This document shows, in pieces, positions 48,922 through 57,139 of a stretch of 64,000 bases of DNA (position 1 is its first letter; every line of letters starts with the position of its first letter). The stretch is from a virus. Below the pieces are notes generated by a model, which was given only the letters and a program-made list of their open reading frames with translations, ran no database searches and had not been told where the DNA came from. A program made the position numbers and the translations under genes. The stretch lies in IMG/VR virus record IMGVR_UViG_3300049830_000285, positions 113,709 to 177,708 of that record; one strand, written 5' to 3'.

Positions 48922-49644
48922 CTATTCGTCAATCGCCTCATTTTCTGAGGCGATTATGGCTCTTAATCGCCTCACTCTAGCTCTGGCTAATTCTTCAATA
49001 GCGCCTTTCTTAACTGCAAGGGCACGTTTTGAAGGAATCAAGTCGTAATGATGTGTGCGTTTATCTTGGAACCAACACCATTTAGTTTTATTTTTTGTGA
49101 GGGCAATATCCATACAATCCCAAAGACATGTTGCAATTGTGGCAGAGCACTCGGTAGCCTTCTGGATATTCATTTTTTCTGAGCCAATAATAGAATGAAT
49201 GTCCTCCTTTATTTTTTCCGAACAACTCTCTTCTGTGCTTTCCTCCTCCTCCGTTGATGTGGTCAATACACAAAAATTCTTTAGTGGTTTCTCCACAACA
49301 TTGACATTGGTTTCCGTATGCTTTAAGGGCGGTTGCTCTGTAATCGGCTTGTCTTTGTTTGGTTTGTGATAAAAGTGCGCATCGGTTGTCTTGATAGTAA
49401 TTGCTGTTAAATTCTTTGACACAAGTTTTGCATTTTTGTCCAGCGATTCTTGCTCCACCGCATTTTGAGCATATTGGTTTGTGTAGCGCCATTGCTTACA
49501 TATTGTACATGCAAGTGGTGTTTTTAGCCCAATTAAATCAGCCATAGCGTGCAATTCTTCATCAGAATCGGCTGTCATATGACACCAAACCTTCCATCTC
49601 AGTTTAGTGTCATATGTGCGAAGCTCGTCAACATAAACGCTCAT
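48922..49644 (-). CDS. DUF4031-type gene interrupted by an HNH ORF
   Basis: N-terminus MSVYVDELRTYD..KVWCHMTADSDEELH..ADLIGLK and C-terminus KWCWFQDKRTHHYDLIPSKRALAVKKGAIE match the two halves of the DUF4031 family. Between them, 49087-49521 (435 bases, divisible by 3) contains the HNH gene 49088-49492 in another frame. The long frame stays open through it, giving a ~240-residue protein with a ~145-residue foreign middle. Either a removed intron/insert or a broken gene; see findings. Confidence 0.75.
   Translation of the reverse strand: MSVYVDELRTYDTKLRWKVWCHMTADSDEELHAMADLIGLKTPLACTICKQWRYTNQYAQNAVEQESLDKNAKLVSKNLTAITIKTTDAHFYHKPNKDKPITEQPPLKHTETNVNVVEKPLKNFCVLTTSTEEEESTEESCSEKIKEDIHSIIGSEKMNIQKATECSATIATCLWDCMDIALTKNKTKWCWFQDKRTHHYDLIPSKRALAVKKGAIEELARARVRRLRAIIASENEAIDE
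49088..49492 (-). CDS. HNH endonuclease nested in a DUF4031 gene
   Basis: 134 aa. CSKCGGARIAGQKCKTC zinc site, CQCCGETTKEFLCIDHINGG core with H-N-H layout, LCHNCNMSLGLYGYCPH. TACAAT 9 bases before ATG may give it its own transcript. Its stop TAA sits exactly at the insertion border. Confidence 0.88.
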   Translation of the reverse strand: MALHKPICSKCGGARIAGQKCKTCVKEFNSNYYQDNRCALLSQTKQRQADYRATALKAYGNQCQCCGETTKEFLCIDHINGGGGKHRRELFGKNKGGHSFYYWLRKNEYPEGYRVLCHNCNMSLGLYGYCPHKK

Positions 49645-49646
49645 AA

Positions 49647-50291
49647 TTAACAATACGTTTCTGTTGTGTTCTCGTAACTCTTAATAGAGTCGTGAACTCG
49701 AACAATACCGAAGTCACTTGATTTCACTTTCACCATTCGACCATCTGGGTGGTGCCAAACGACACCCTCGATATTCTCTTTGGTAAGCTCCTCGCGAATC
49801 TCATCGAAAGTTCTTGGAAAGCTCATAAACGAAATATCACCGTGACTTCGCAAAATGTGGTCTGCTAAGTTCTCGGGATTTTTACCAGCACGAGTTCCAA
49901 TTTTAGGGCCACACAACTCGTATGTACCATTTGGATACATACCTGGATTAGCCTCATAAATACCTAAGACAAGTTTGTCATCTGGCAATTTACATGGAAC
50001 CCAGCCAGGTAAGTGACCTGTAATTGGGTCGAAGTCCTGGAGTTGAATAAAGCCCTCTGGTGGTTTACGGTTGTGAACACGCTTTTCACCAGTTTTATTG
50101 TCGATGGTGAATGCTTTAGCGTCATAGCGCTTAAACAATTGTCCATCTTGAATCATGATGGCAATGCCATCCCATTTACGAGTTGCCGTTCCTTCGCCGT
50201 TCTGCACCCACTCAGTACCAGGCGTCACCTGGTTAATCACTAAGCCGTCGTTGCTGTAATCACGCACGAAGAGAGTTGGAATTTTCTTCAT
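49647..50291 (-). CDS. RNA ligase, second family (KxDG)
   Basis: 214 aa. TRKWDGIAIMI (motif I KxDG), LVLGIYEANPG and TYELCGPKIG (central motifs), EGVVWHHPDGRMVKVK (motifs IV/V). Differs from the 22423 enzyme in its motif spacing. ATG at 50289-50291, with AAGG 5 bases upstream. The upstream region is full of tRNA-like debris, consistent with tRNA repair. Confidence 0.85.
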   Translation of the reverse strand: MKKIPTLFVRDYSNDGLVINQVTPGTEWVQNGEGTATRKWDGIAIMIQDGQLFKRYDAKAFTIDNKTGEKRVHNRKPPEGFIQLQDFDPITGHLPGWVPCKLPDDKLVLGIYEANPGMYPNGTYELCGPKIGTRAGKNPENLADHILRSHGDISFMSFPRTFDEIREELTKENIEGVVWHHPDGRMVKVKSSDFGIVRVHDSIKSYENTTETYC

Positions 50292-50324
50292 TTTACCTTG
50301 TTGTGAATGAAGTACAGCATTCAC

Positions 50325-50720
50325 TCTGTTCGAATCCCGCCTGCACCAAGGTAATTAGTATACCCTTCAACGGGAGTGTCCTGCCGTTAGACGACTGAAG
50401 CTTGCGCTAAAGCTGGGAATCGAACCCAGGTTACTCCCTCTGAAGAGTTTCTATCCTATAACGGGCTGCTCTAACCACTGAGCTACACCGCCGCGAACGA
50501 CGATGGTTGGATTTGAACCAACGACATACCCTCTATAGGACTTCTTTATTCTTCCTCAACTCTATTGTTTTGTCAACCGATTTTGAGGAAAAATGAATAA
50601 CATAGTCCTTCCAAATTAGACGAGTCAGCAGGTTGAATCGCAATGCTCAACGCCATTTAGTGAGAATCGAACTCACATTATGTTATCCAGTTATGTACGA
50701 TGACGAATAAGGATTTTGAG
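50325..50720 (-). pseudogene. tRNA remnant region
   Basis: About 435 bases lack a gene. At least three T-loop cores remain: TTCGATT with CTGGG/CCCAG stem near 50415, TTCAAAT with GTTGG/CCAAC near 50515, TTCGATT with GTGAG/CTCAC near 50660, plus an unpaired TTCGAAT near 50330. Their acceptors, anticodon arms or CCA ends do not close. The D-arm at 50470-50490 (GTAGCTCAGTGGTTAGAGC) is intact. Likely a decaying tRNA cluster. Confidence 0.6.
50546..50590 (-). promoter_or_regulatory. TTGACA promoter with TCCTCAAA element
   Basis: TTTTCCTCAAAATCGG then TTGACA (50571-50576), 17-18 bp, AGAATA/AAGAAT. Would transcribe the decayed tRNA cluster and the RNA ligase. Confidence 0.6.
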
Positions 50721-50726
50721 GAAAAG

Positions 50727-51074
50727 TTATTTAAGCTGTAAACCGTGTCTATCGCACCAATCTTTTAGATATTGTTGGCACAATTCAATGCCATTGTCAA
50801 AGAGAATGTTCTTGGCTAAATAGCGTTCATCTTCGTCAACATCTATCATATGTCTAACAGTTTTACCGTTTGAATCTTCCTTAAATGGTGCGCGAAATTC
50901 AATATCGTAAAGCAATGGAATATCAGTGGAATATACTGCATCGACTTCACCGCAGCCAACTGGATAGCGAGTTTGAACTTGTGGGAAAAGGGTGAATGCA
51001 AGGATTGCCGTATCAGCTAGATAAACATGATGTGGCTCTGGATAGCCAATCATACGGTAGATGTCGCCACTCAC
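50727..51074 (-). CDS. Hypothetical protein, 115 aa
   Basis: MSGDIYRMIGYPEPHHVYLA start (GTG), beta-rich middle (GCGEVDAVYSTDIPLLYDIEF), C-terminal helix. Overlaps 51071-51310 by 4 bases. Function unknown. Confidence 0.6.
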   Translation of the reverse strand: MSGDIYRMIGYPEPHHVYLADTAILAFTLFPQVQTRYPVGCGEVDAVYSTDIPLLYDIEFRAPFKEDSNGKTVRHMIDVDEDERYLAKNILFDNGIELCQQYLKDWCDRHGLQLK

Positions 51075-51310
51075 GAAAGAATGTCTCCGAGTCTTACTCT
51101 GCCGTCTGGAGTGGCAAGTAGTCCATACTCTTCTTTGGTCATTTCTTGTGGAGATTGTAGAGCAGATATCCCAATTTCAAAGATTTCGCCGCAGTTGCAT
51201 TCCCATCCAATTTTCAATGCTGCTAAATCATCGTGCTGCCAGAAACGTTTCATTTTGCAAGAATGCGTTTGCATGGCGCGTTTGAGAGACAAAAAAGAGT
51301 CATATCCCAT
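51071..51310 (-). CDS. Small zinc-like protein, 79 aa
   Basis: MGYDSFLSLKRAMQTHSC then CNCGEIFEIG; likely zinc-binding. TATAAC 9 bases before ATG. Function unknown. Confidence 0.6.
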   Translation of the reverse strand: MGYDSFLSLKRAMQTHSCKMKRFWQHDDLAALKIGWECNCGEIFEIGISALQSPQEMTKEEYGLLATPDGRVRLGDILS

Positions 51311-51368
51311 GATGATTTAGTTATACACTTGTTTAGATTTCAAATGATTCAATTAATTCTTATGTTAA

Positions 51369-51397
51369 CTGACAATATCTCCTTATTTGGATATAAT
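51369..51397 (+). promoter_or_regulatory. Sigma-70-like promoter for a small SD gene
   Basis: CTGACA (51369-51374), 17 bp, TATAAT (51392-51397). Followed by a ~60-base leader ending AAGGAGGAGC. Confidence 0.7.
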
Positions 51398-51460
51398 GAA
51401 TTGGATTCACAGGCGAACCATTAAGTCATTGGCGACTCAACGTAAATAAGGAGGAGCTAA

Positions 51461-51529
51461 ATGGTTAAGAAAATTGAAGAGTTAATGAATCACATTGTGG
51501 CGTTAATACTGCCACCCGACATGAGATAA
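51461..51529 (+). CDS. Small hydrophobic peptide, 22 aa
   Basis: ATG at 51461 with AAGGAGGAGC upstream, the strongest ribosome site in the window. MVKKIEELMNHIVALILPPD; charged start then a hydrophobic helix. Preceded by its own good promoter. Probably strongly expressed. Confidence 0.6.
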   Translation: MVKKIEELMNHIVALILPPDMR

Positions 51530-51553
51530 TCAATCAATCCCCAACGTCGTGGA

Positions 51554-51841
51554 TTAAACAAACATATAAAGCGCGTCATCGTGAGGACATACACCGCACT
51601 TGAGTAGTTCTTTTACTTGCTCGTCAGTAATAATTTCATTTAACTCGTCTGTGTCGATGTCTAAATAAATACCATAATGGTCGGTGCCTGATACTATATC
51701 GCTTTTATCTGGCATAATCGAATCCAATAACATAAAAGCATGTAAATCTCTCCTGTTACTGTGCTTATTTTCAATGGATTGAAAACTATCAATGCTATCG
51801 CATTCATCGCGGAATTTGTCAAATCGCTCGCCTAATGTCAT
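51554..51841 (-). CDS. Hypothetical acidic protein, 95 aa
   Basis: MTLGERFDKFRDECDSIDSF start; acidic (DIDTDELNEIITDEQ). Small, possibly EF-hand-like composition but no clear loop. ATG overlaps 51838-52206 by 4 bases. Confidence 0.6.
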   Translation of the reverse strand: MTLGERFDKFRDECDSIDSFQSIENKHSNRRDLHAFMLLDSIMPDKSDIVSGTDHYGIYLDIDTDELNEIITDEQVKELLKCGVCPHDDALYMFV

Positions 51842-52206
51842 TTTCTTTCCTTTGGCATTACACAAAAAACACACCAATCATCTGACTCTCCATTAAAGTC
51901 ATGGCTGTCGGGTAATTTGTACAATTCTCCACCCAATAGTTGAACGCAGCCATCTTTTGAATGATAATGACAGACGCCATCTGGAGATATTTTGCAACGC
52001 CATCCTCGATGCTGTCCGCATTTAATACACCTTGCGCCCTCACTCATCCATTCGTCTTCAAGCTCTTCTTTGGTAAGTGGCTCAAACTCACAGTTGCAAT
52101 GATGCATAAGCTCAAATAAAGCTTTATATGCCTCTGCAAGCGTCATGCCTGCTTCTTCTAGGGAATTTAAGAGCTTCTTAGCCTCTTCGCTGATATTAAA
52201 TGACAT
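51838..52206 (-). CDS. Hypothetical Cys/His protein, 122 aa
   Basis: Helix EEAKKLLNSLEEAGMTLAEA, then CIKCGQHRGWRCKISPDG and CHYHSKDG: likely zinc site. Overlaps 52196-52891 by 11 bases. Function unknown. Confidence 0.65.
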   Translation of the reverse strand: MSFNISEEAKKLLNSLEEAGMTLAEAYKALFELMHHCNCEFEPLTKEELEDEWMSEGARCIKCGQHRGWRCKISPDGVCHYHSKDGCVQLLGGELYKLPDSHDFNGESDDWCVFCVMPKERK

Positions 52207-52891
52207 AAGGTGGCTTTGGTGTCCTAACGGTATAATCGTCGTCGTATTTTCCGTTGTAATCTTCTTGTCTTAAAAATTCATGAACATATTTCTCGTTAGC
52301 TTCAATTTTCATTTTCTTTGCCCGAATTTCAGCTTCTCGTTCTTGATTGGAAATTTTAAGTGCTTGTACAGCAGCTTCTTGATATTCTGGCAGGTTGGCT
52401 AATTCTCGCTCAAGTTCTTTTTTGTTATTGATGGCAGCGCTTTGCTCAAGTTTGTCCATCATAACCTTAGCAAGTCTTTCAGCTTTATTGACCTCAATGT
52501 TAGCTTCTCGCTCGTGCTGGTCTGCGATAGCTTTTGCGGCATCAATTTCAACTTGATGTGGCAGGGCGAGACGAGTTCTCTCTAATTCGATTTCTTTATC
52601 TAACAAAGCAATTCTTTCTGCCTCTGCTTCAAGCTTTTTCTTAGCAGCGTCAATTTCAACATCAAATGGAATTCTCGCTCTTTGTCTTTCAAGTTCGACT
52701 GTTTCTCGCAGCACTTCAAGATTGCTTCGTTCTTGCATTACGGAATCTTGAATAATAGCTAAATTATGTCGCGCTTGTTTATCTTCTATTCGATTATCGA
52801 AATATGCAGCCCATCGTTGTCGATTAACAAAAATGAACAAGAATACTCCTGCCGTCCAAACAGCAATAAAGTTTTGCCAAAAATCAGTCAT
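52196..52891 (-). CDS. Membrane-anchored coiled-coil protein, 231 aa
   Basis: N-terminal hydrophobic segment FIAVWTAGVFLFIFVNRQRW, then a long charged coiled coil with 'ERTRLALPHQVEIDAAK' and 'ERQRARIPFDVEIDAAKKK' repeats. Same architecture as 36634-37338. TATAGT 5 bases before ATG. May form a membrane scaffold. Confidence 0.72.
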   Translation of the reverse strand: MTDFWQNFIAVWTAGVFLFIFVNRQRWAAYFDNRIEDKQARHNLAIIQDSVMQERSNLEVLRETVELERQRARIPFDVEIDAAKKKLEAEAERIALLDKEIELERTRLALPHQVEIDAAKAIADQHEREANIEVNKAERLAKVMMDKLEQSAAINNKKELERELANLPEYQEAAVQALKISNQEREAEIRAKKMKIEANEKYVHEFLRQEDYNGKYDDDYTVRTPKPPYVI

Positions 52892-52897
52892 GCTTCA

Positions 52898-53602
52898 CTA
52901 TACCTGAATTATGCCTCTATTAATCAAGTGTCCGCGAATATCACGGATGGTGTTATCTTCATCGCTGACAACCAATTCCGCTTCCCAGCCAGCATTACGG
53001 GCGGCATCAACATTTGCTTGAACATCGTCAAAGTACAAAATATTTCTTGGCGAACGAGCAAATGACATCTCTTCAAAAGCTTTAAATGCTTTAATATCTG
53101 GCTTATTGAATCCAATTTCAAATGACAAAGCATTGTGTTGCATCAAAGCAATCGCGGAATATTCTTCGTTGTCTTTCAAAATATCCCAATGAAGTTGACT
53201 TGTGTTCGACAAGCAACCTGTCGTGATACTATTTTTCAACAAAGCTAAAAGTGTGAGAAAAGCGCCTGGATACTGTCTTCCGAGAATATGCGTATGTATT
53301 AACTCAGCGCATTCTAAACATTCTTCAATGGTGAAATTGTCGTCATTTGACCCAAACAAATAATCTTGCAGCACTAATAAATGTTTTTCTTTGCTTATTT
53401 TGCCAGCCTGATATAAGTCAAAAGTTGAACAATCAGATAAATCGGCATTTTGAGTGTGTTTCAATAATTTAGGCCATCGACCACGGTATGTATATACGGA
53501 TTCATTTTGAGCGTGAAACGCTGCTGCGCCCCAAGTTTTATTCACGTGGACTAAGGTTCCACCGAGGTCGAAACAGACGATTTTCGTTGTGACATTTATC
53601 AT
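52898..53602 (-). CDS. HAD-superfamily hydrolase
   Basis: 234 aa. IVCFDLGGTLVHV (motif I with D-x-G instead of D-x-D), GCLSNTSQLHW (motif II Ser/Thr), later YFDDVQANVDAARNAGW (motif IV DD). Substrate unknown. The G in place of the second Asp may favour a dehalogenase/phosphatase variant. Co-transcribed with 53602-54117. Confidence 0.88.
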   Translation of the reverse strand: MINVTTKIVCFDLGGTLVHVNKTWGAAAFHAQNESVYTYRGRWPKLLKHTQNADLSDCSTFDLYQAGKISKEKHLLVLQDYLFGSNDDNFTIEECLECAELIHTHILGRQYPGAFLTLLALLKNSITTGCLSNTSQLHWDILKDNEEYSAIALMQHNALSFEIGFNKPDIKAFKAFEEMSFARSPRNILYFDDVQANVDAARNAGWEAELVVSDEDNTIRDIRGHLINRGIIQV

Positions 53603-54117
53603 TAATATTGCTCCCGGTAGAATAGTGAAAACATATTAAGAATTTCATACATTCGCATAACTGAAATCTTAGCATTTTCGCCGTGTTCTGGTTCTACTGG
53701 CATTTCTCGGCTCCAAGGCTTGCTGCTTACCATAACAGAAAGATTTAACCCGTCAGATGGACAAACATAATGCCAGCCATTGGGATTTTCCATGCAGTAT
53801 TCGCTACCAGCTTTTAGAATCACTTTACAAGCTTCTGGCGGCGCTTCCAATCCCTCACCGTATCCAATTCCCATTTCATATCCGCCATGAACTACGCGGA
53901 TGCCAGATACCCAAGGATGCGGATGATATAGACAGTCAATCTGTGAAGCTGGATGAATCACATGAAGGCTAATTCGATAATCACCCCATTGTCGCCAAAC
54001 GCGCTCAACTCTCGGTTCATGATAGAGAACGTCAATGCCGTTCCATCCGTCTAAATCATGGAGTAATTCAGGAAGATATACTTCCGCTTGATGTAACTTT
54101 TCTAACATGAGGTTCAT
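53602..54117 (-). CDS. Cupin-like hypothetical protein, 171 aa
   Basis: ISLHVIHPASQIDCLYHPHP and later GMGYGEGLEAPP, PNGWHYVCPSDG: histidine-rich barrel-like strands typical of cupins. Metal binding by the HPHPW segment is inferred. Overlaps the neighbours by 1 and 50 bases. Confidence 0.55.
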   Translation of the reverse strand: MNLMLEKLHQAEVYLPELLHDLDGWNGIDVLYHEPRVERVWRQWGDYRISLHVIHPASQIDCLYHPHPWVSGIRVVHGGYEMGIGYGEGLEAPPEACKVILKAGSEYCMENPNGWHYVCPSDGLNLSVMVSSKPWSREMPVEPEHGENAKISVMRMYEILNMFSLFYREQY

Positions 54118-54316
54118 AATGTTTCACTTCTCGGTCGTCATCTTCCCAGCCATCATCTAGCTCGCCATCTTTCATTTTTATTATGGCGTTTCCAATATGA
54201 ACGCCAGCTATAGAAATGTCGATGATTAAATTTTGAATGTTATTTTTGTAATCAACATCCACAATTTCTGCGCCGACTGTTAAGTTCGATGCCAGATATT
54301 CAACGTCTAAATCCAC
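54068..54316 (-). CDS. Hypothetical acidic protein, 82 aa, GTG start
   Basis: MDLDVEYLASNLTVGAEIVD start, beta strands, then DGELDDGWEDDDREVKHYEP. GTG (54314-54316) with a TCCTCA (54345-54350), 17 bp, GATATG -10 and 5 bp. Overlaps 53602-54117 by 50 bases. Confidence 0.62.
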   Translation of the reverse strand: MDLDVEYLASNLTVGAEIVDVDYKNNIQNLIIDISIAGVHIGNAIIKMKDGELDDGWEDDDREVKHYEPHVRKVTSSGSISS

Positions 54317-54320
54317 GCTT

Positions 54321-54677
54321 TCATATCTTATTGACAGGCTGTTTTGAGGAAATAAATCCCTGAACGAGCTTCATCTTTTCTAATGCTGTCTCGTGGTCGG
54401 GTACTAAATCCAAAATTTTTGTGAGCGTTGCCTCTGAGTCTTTGTACTGACTAAGATGAAAATAACACATTCCAATGTTCATGTTAATTTCAACCCAATG
54501 TCTGGTGTGTGGCAGAATCCAGTCTCGATATTTCTTGAACAAGAAAAGTGCTTGACGATAATCTCCGTTTAAAGCTGCGAGTTCAGCTAAGGTTGCCAAT
54601 TCCCACGGGCGCTTAATGGAACGAATATCCTTTTTAGATACAACTGGGCGTCTTCCTAATCGCAATATATTACTCAC
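54321..54677 (-). CDS. TPR-like helical protein, 118 aa
   Basis: Tetratricopeptide-like repeats (ALNGDYRQALFLFKKYRDWI; CYFHLSQYKDSEATLTKILD). GTG start with TAAAAT 6 bases upstream. Likely protein-binding. Confidence 0.72.
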   Translation of the reverse strand: MSNILRLGRRPVVSKKDIRSIKRPWELATLAELAALNGDYRQALFLFKKYRDWILPHTRHWVEINMNIGMCYFHLSQYKDSEATLTKILDLVPDHETALEKMKLVQGFISSKQPVNKI

Positions 54678-54753
54678 GCGATTATTTTACCACATTTGTG
54701 TATAAACAAATTGTCGAGTATAAGCCTAGAGTTTTACTGCGACAGGACAGAAA

Positions 54754-55986
54754 ATGCCAATATCTCCTAAAGAAATCGCTGATAAGCGTATCGAAAACAC
54801 CGTCACAAAGCTTTGTGACCTCATCGACAGAAAGCTTCAAGAATCAGAAGACACTCCTTTTGAATTCACATTCCTAGCTAACACAAGCCCTGAAGCTCAA
54901 AATTCCATTGTAGACATCTACCGTAAAATCGGATGGAGCGCTGCGCTCATCAAGAAAAGTGAAGGAGTGCTATCAACTTTAGTTTTACAACACCCAAATG
55001 ATGCTCTTAAGCAAGCACTTGAGGCTGAAACACCTAAATCAAATTTACTAAGTCCACCAAGCTCAGTTGTTTCATTCATAAATGACCGCCCAGCTCAGTC
55101 GATTAAAGGTAGAGAGGCAAAAGATAGACTCAAGAATCAGTCTATGACAGGCAACGAGGTAAAAGATAAACTCATTGCAGAAGCTTTAAGCTGCGATGAA
55201 GGGCATTTTGCACTGGCAGTAAATATTGCAGAACCAATAAATCATCGGCTAGCAGCAACATCTCCTATGCGAAAATTATTTATAGTAGACAATTTACCAA
55301 ACGATGCAAAGCCTACTTATGACACCAGATTTGACACACATCCCATCTATCATTCTAAGGATGGAACTATAAAAAGTTATGATGAAAATGATGAAAACTG
55401 TCTTGAAGACATTACCGAATTAAAGGCACATGTTGAAATACCAAATGAACGATTGCTTAAAAGACAATTTTATGTCGTAGATGATGCTCAGTGCAGACTA
55501 AGCGATTCACTCGAAAGTCAAGAGGCTTGTGTAATGATGAAACTGTTACAAGCGGCAGCAGTATTTGACCAAACAATTTACACATATGGTGAAACCACTC
55601 AAAGAGCTATTCTGGATTCGATAGGTGAAATTGAATCAGGTGATATGATTGCAGCAAAATTGATTATTCATCCCAAGACATACAGACGAGTTATGTTTCA
55701 TAAGATGTACAGCGGCGATATGGAAGAGGCAACCATGAGAGATGTACTAATGACAGGACTTTATGGACATATATACACATTAGATATTCATGTTAGCACT
55801 CATGTACCTGAAAATGAAATGTTCATTACGCCAATGGCATCATTTCTTGGAGCATATGCATTGCCGAGTAATGTTGAGGTGTTGCCATGTAAAGCAAAGG
55901 ATAAATTGGGATTTCTTGCAAAAATACAATGTTTTCCCGTGATTATGAATCCTCAGTCTGTTCGCAAGATTGTGATTCGATGGTGA
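54754..55986 (+). CDS. Capsid-like protein (HK97-type pattern), 410 aa
   Basis: N-terminal ~130 residues variable with small domain (NSIVDIYRKIGWSAALIKKS). C-terminal half has AAKLIIHPKTYRRVMFHK, DVLMTGLYGHIYTLDIHVST and LPSNVEVLPCKAKDKLGFLA: order and spacing match major capsid-type folds. SD-like AGGAC precedes ATG, so it is leadered, as expected of late structural genes. It may be a minor capsid or head decoration. Confidence 0.55.
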   Translation: MPISPKEIADKRIENTVTKLCDLIDRKLQESEDTPFEFTFLANTSPEAQNSIVDIYRKIGWSAALIKKSEGVLSTLVLQHPNDALKQALEAETPKSNLLSPPSSVVSFINDRPAQSIKGREAKDRLKNQSMTGNEVKDKLIAEALSCDEGHFALAVNIAEPINHRLAATSPMRKLFIVDNLPNDAKPTYDTRFDTHPIYHSKDGTIKSYDENDENCLEDITELKAHVEIPNERLLKRQFYVVDDAQCRLSDSLESQEACVMMKLLQAAAVFDQTIYTYGETTQRAILDSIGEIESGDMIAAKLIIHPKTYRRVMFHKMYSGDMEEATMRDVLMTGLYGHIYTLDIHVSTHVPENEMFITPMASFLGAYALPSNVEVLPCKAKDKLGFLAKIQCFPVIMNPQSVRKIVIRW

Positions 55987-55987
55987 T

Positions 55988-56464
55988 TTAGAAAATCTCG
56001 TCTCGAACTCGCATAATCGCCTCGCCCAGCCAATTTGTCCCTTTCCATTTGGCTGGGTCACAAACGTCTTTATGGCTGTCCATCATTCCAATGCCCCAAA
56101 TATTGTCGTCGCGGCTTGCTTCAACAATATGAGTTTTGCCAGTTGCAAATAAGCGAGACTTCAACATATCATGTTGAGTAAATTTAGCGAGATTGGCGCG
56201 ATAGACAATTTCGCGACAGTTTGCATCCCAAACAGCTTTATCAAAACCCTTTACCATGCGTCCTAAGCTCTTTTGAGTGCTTGGGTCACTGACAGCCATA
56301 ATGCGCTCCCAAATGTCGTCATCCTTAAATAAACGAGCTTTCTCTGCCATCATGTATTGTTCATTGCAATTGTAAGTTACTCCGTCGATGACAATAGGAT
56401 ACATAGCCCATTGAGAAAAAGGGCCAGACCAGAAGAAAGTAAAATCGCGTCGTGATTGTTTCAT
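55988..56464 (-). CDS. NADAR-family protein (RibX/YbiA-like)
   Basis: 158 aa. FTFFWSGPFSQWAMYPIVID, YNCNEQYMMAEKARLF (E-Q-Y-M-M-A-E-K) and GKTHIVEASRDDNIWGIG are the family signature. NADAR proteins hydrolyse N-glycosidic bonds in riboflavin-pathway metabolites or remove ADP-ribose from guanine and other acceptors. TATAAT 6 bases before ATG. Its presence beside NadE and a DraG-type glycohydrolase is suggestive. Confidence 0.92.
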   Translation of the reverse strand: MKQSRRDFTFFWSGPFSQWAMYPIVIDGVTYNCNEQYMMAEKARLFKDDDIWERIMAVSDPSTQKSLGRMVKGFDKAVWDANCREIVYRANLAKFTQHDMLKSRLFATGKTHIVEASRDDNIWGIGMMDSHKDVCDPAKWKGTNWLGEAIMRVRDEIF

Positions 56465-56477
56465 AGAAGCATTATAC

Positions 56478-56831
56478 CTAAAAATGAATATGCTCTTTCA
56501 AATCTACCACCATTTCATTTATCAGTTGAATGGCAGCATCTTTGTCTCCGTGAACAGCCTTTGATAGCAAAGATGCGTCAAGTGCATCTTTTTCTTCACT
56601 AATCACCCTTTCAACATATGGTACCAGGCCGTTTTCGTTCACTTGATACCCAAACGCTTTCAAGGCTAGATTTCTGGCTCTTAGTATATCTAAAAGAACT
56701 TGAAGAGTTACTCTTTTGTCACCCGTCTTTGTCATTTCAATGGCAACGCGACTCATAAAAGCAGCGCGTATATGCGTTGCTGCTCCCAAGCGTTCTTTGT
56801 TAGTGAGATTTTCCGCAACATCCATCAGCAC
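56478..56831 (-). CDS. Hypothetical helical protein, 117 aa
   Basis: MLMDVAENLTNKERLGAATH start; helical. ATG overlaps 56825-57139 by 7 bases. Function unknown. Confidence 0.62.
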   Translation of the reverse strand: MLMDVAENLTNKERLGAATHIRAAFMSRVAIEMTKTGDKRVTLQVLLDILRARNLALKAFGYQVNENGLVPYVERVISEEKDALDASLLSKAVHGDKDAAIQLINEMVVDLKEHIHF

Positions 56832-57139
56832 ACTCCAATCGTTAAAGTTTGGTTACCACCGCGACTAAAGCTGATATCATTGTGTAGCAATGATATCTTA
56901 TGCATAGCCTCGTAGATAATATACTTGAAGTAATCATCTTTTTTATCTCTTTGATAGTCGCAATATTCTTGTTCCCACGGCATGCGAATTTCAACCTTAG
57001 CGAGAAACAGCACAATCTCTTTGCGTAAGTCAATTTCGTTGTCTGCTTCAATGGTGTATTTCATATGCTCCGTAAAGCTTCCAATTGGAGTTATCATATG
57101 GAAATCCATATCTGAGTCGATTTCAATAAATGCTTTCAT
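56825..57139 (-). CDS. Hypothetical protein, 104 aa
   Basis: MKAFIEIDSDMDFHMITPIG start; beta-alpha mix. AAGGAAAATA before ATG gives a ribosome site inside the upstream 57123-57287 gene. Function unknown. Confidence 0.62.
   Translation of the reverse strand: MKAFIEIDSDMDFHMITPIGSFTEHMKYTIEADNEIDLRKEIVLFLAKVEIRMPWEQEYCDYQRDKKDDYFKYIIYEAMHKISLLHNDISFSRGGNQTLTIGVC

Noticed and set aside
48922-49521. Group I intron around the HNH gene
   Set aside because: The insert exceeds the HNH ORF by only ~30 bases, too short for a catalytic intron core, and I see no P3/P7-type pairings.
50325-50345. Plus-strand tRNA ending ...CCCGCCTGCACCA
   Set aside because: The T-stem cannot pair and CCA is at the wrong distance; likely chance or remnant.
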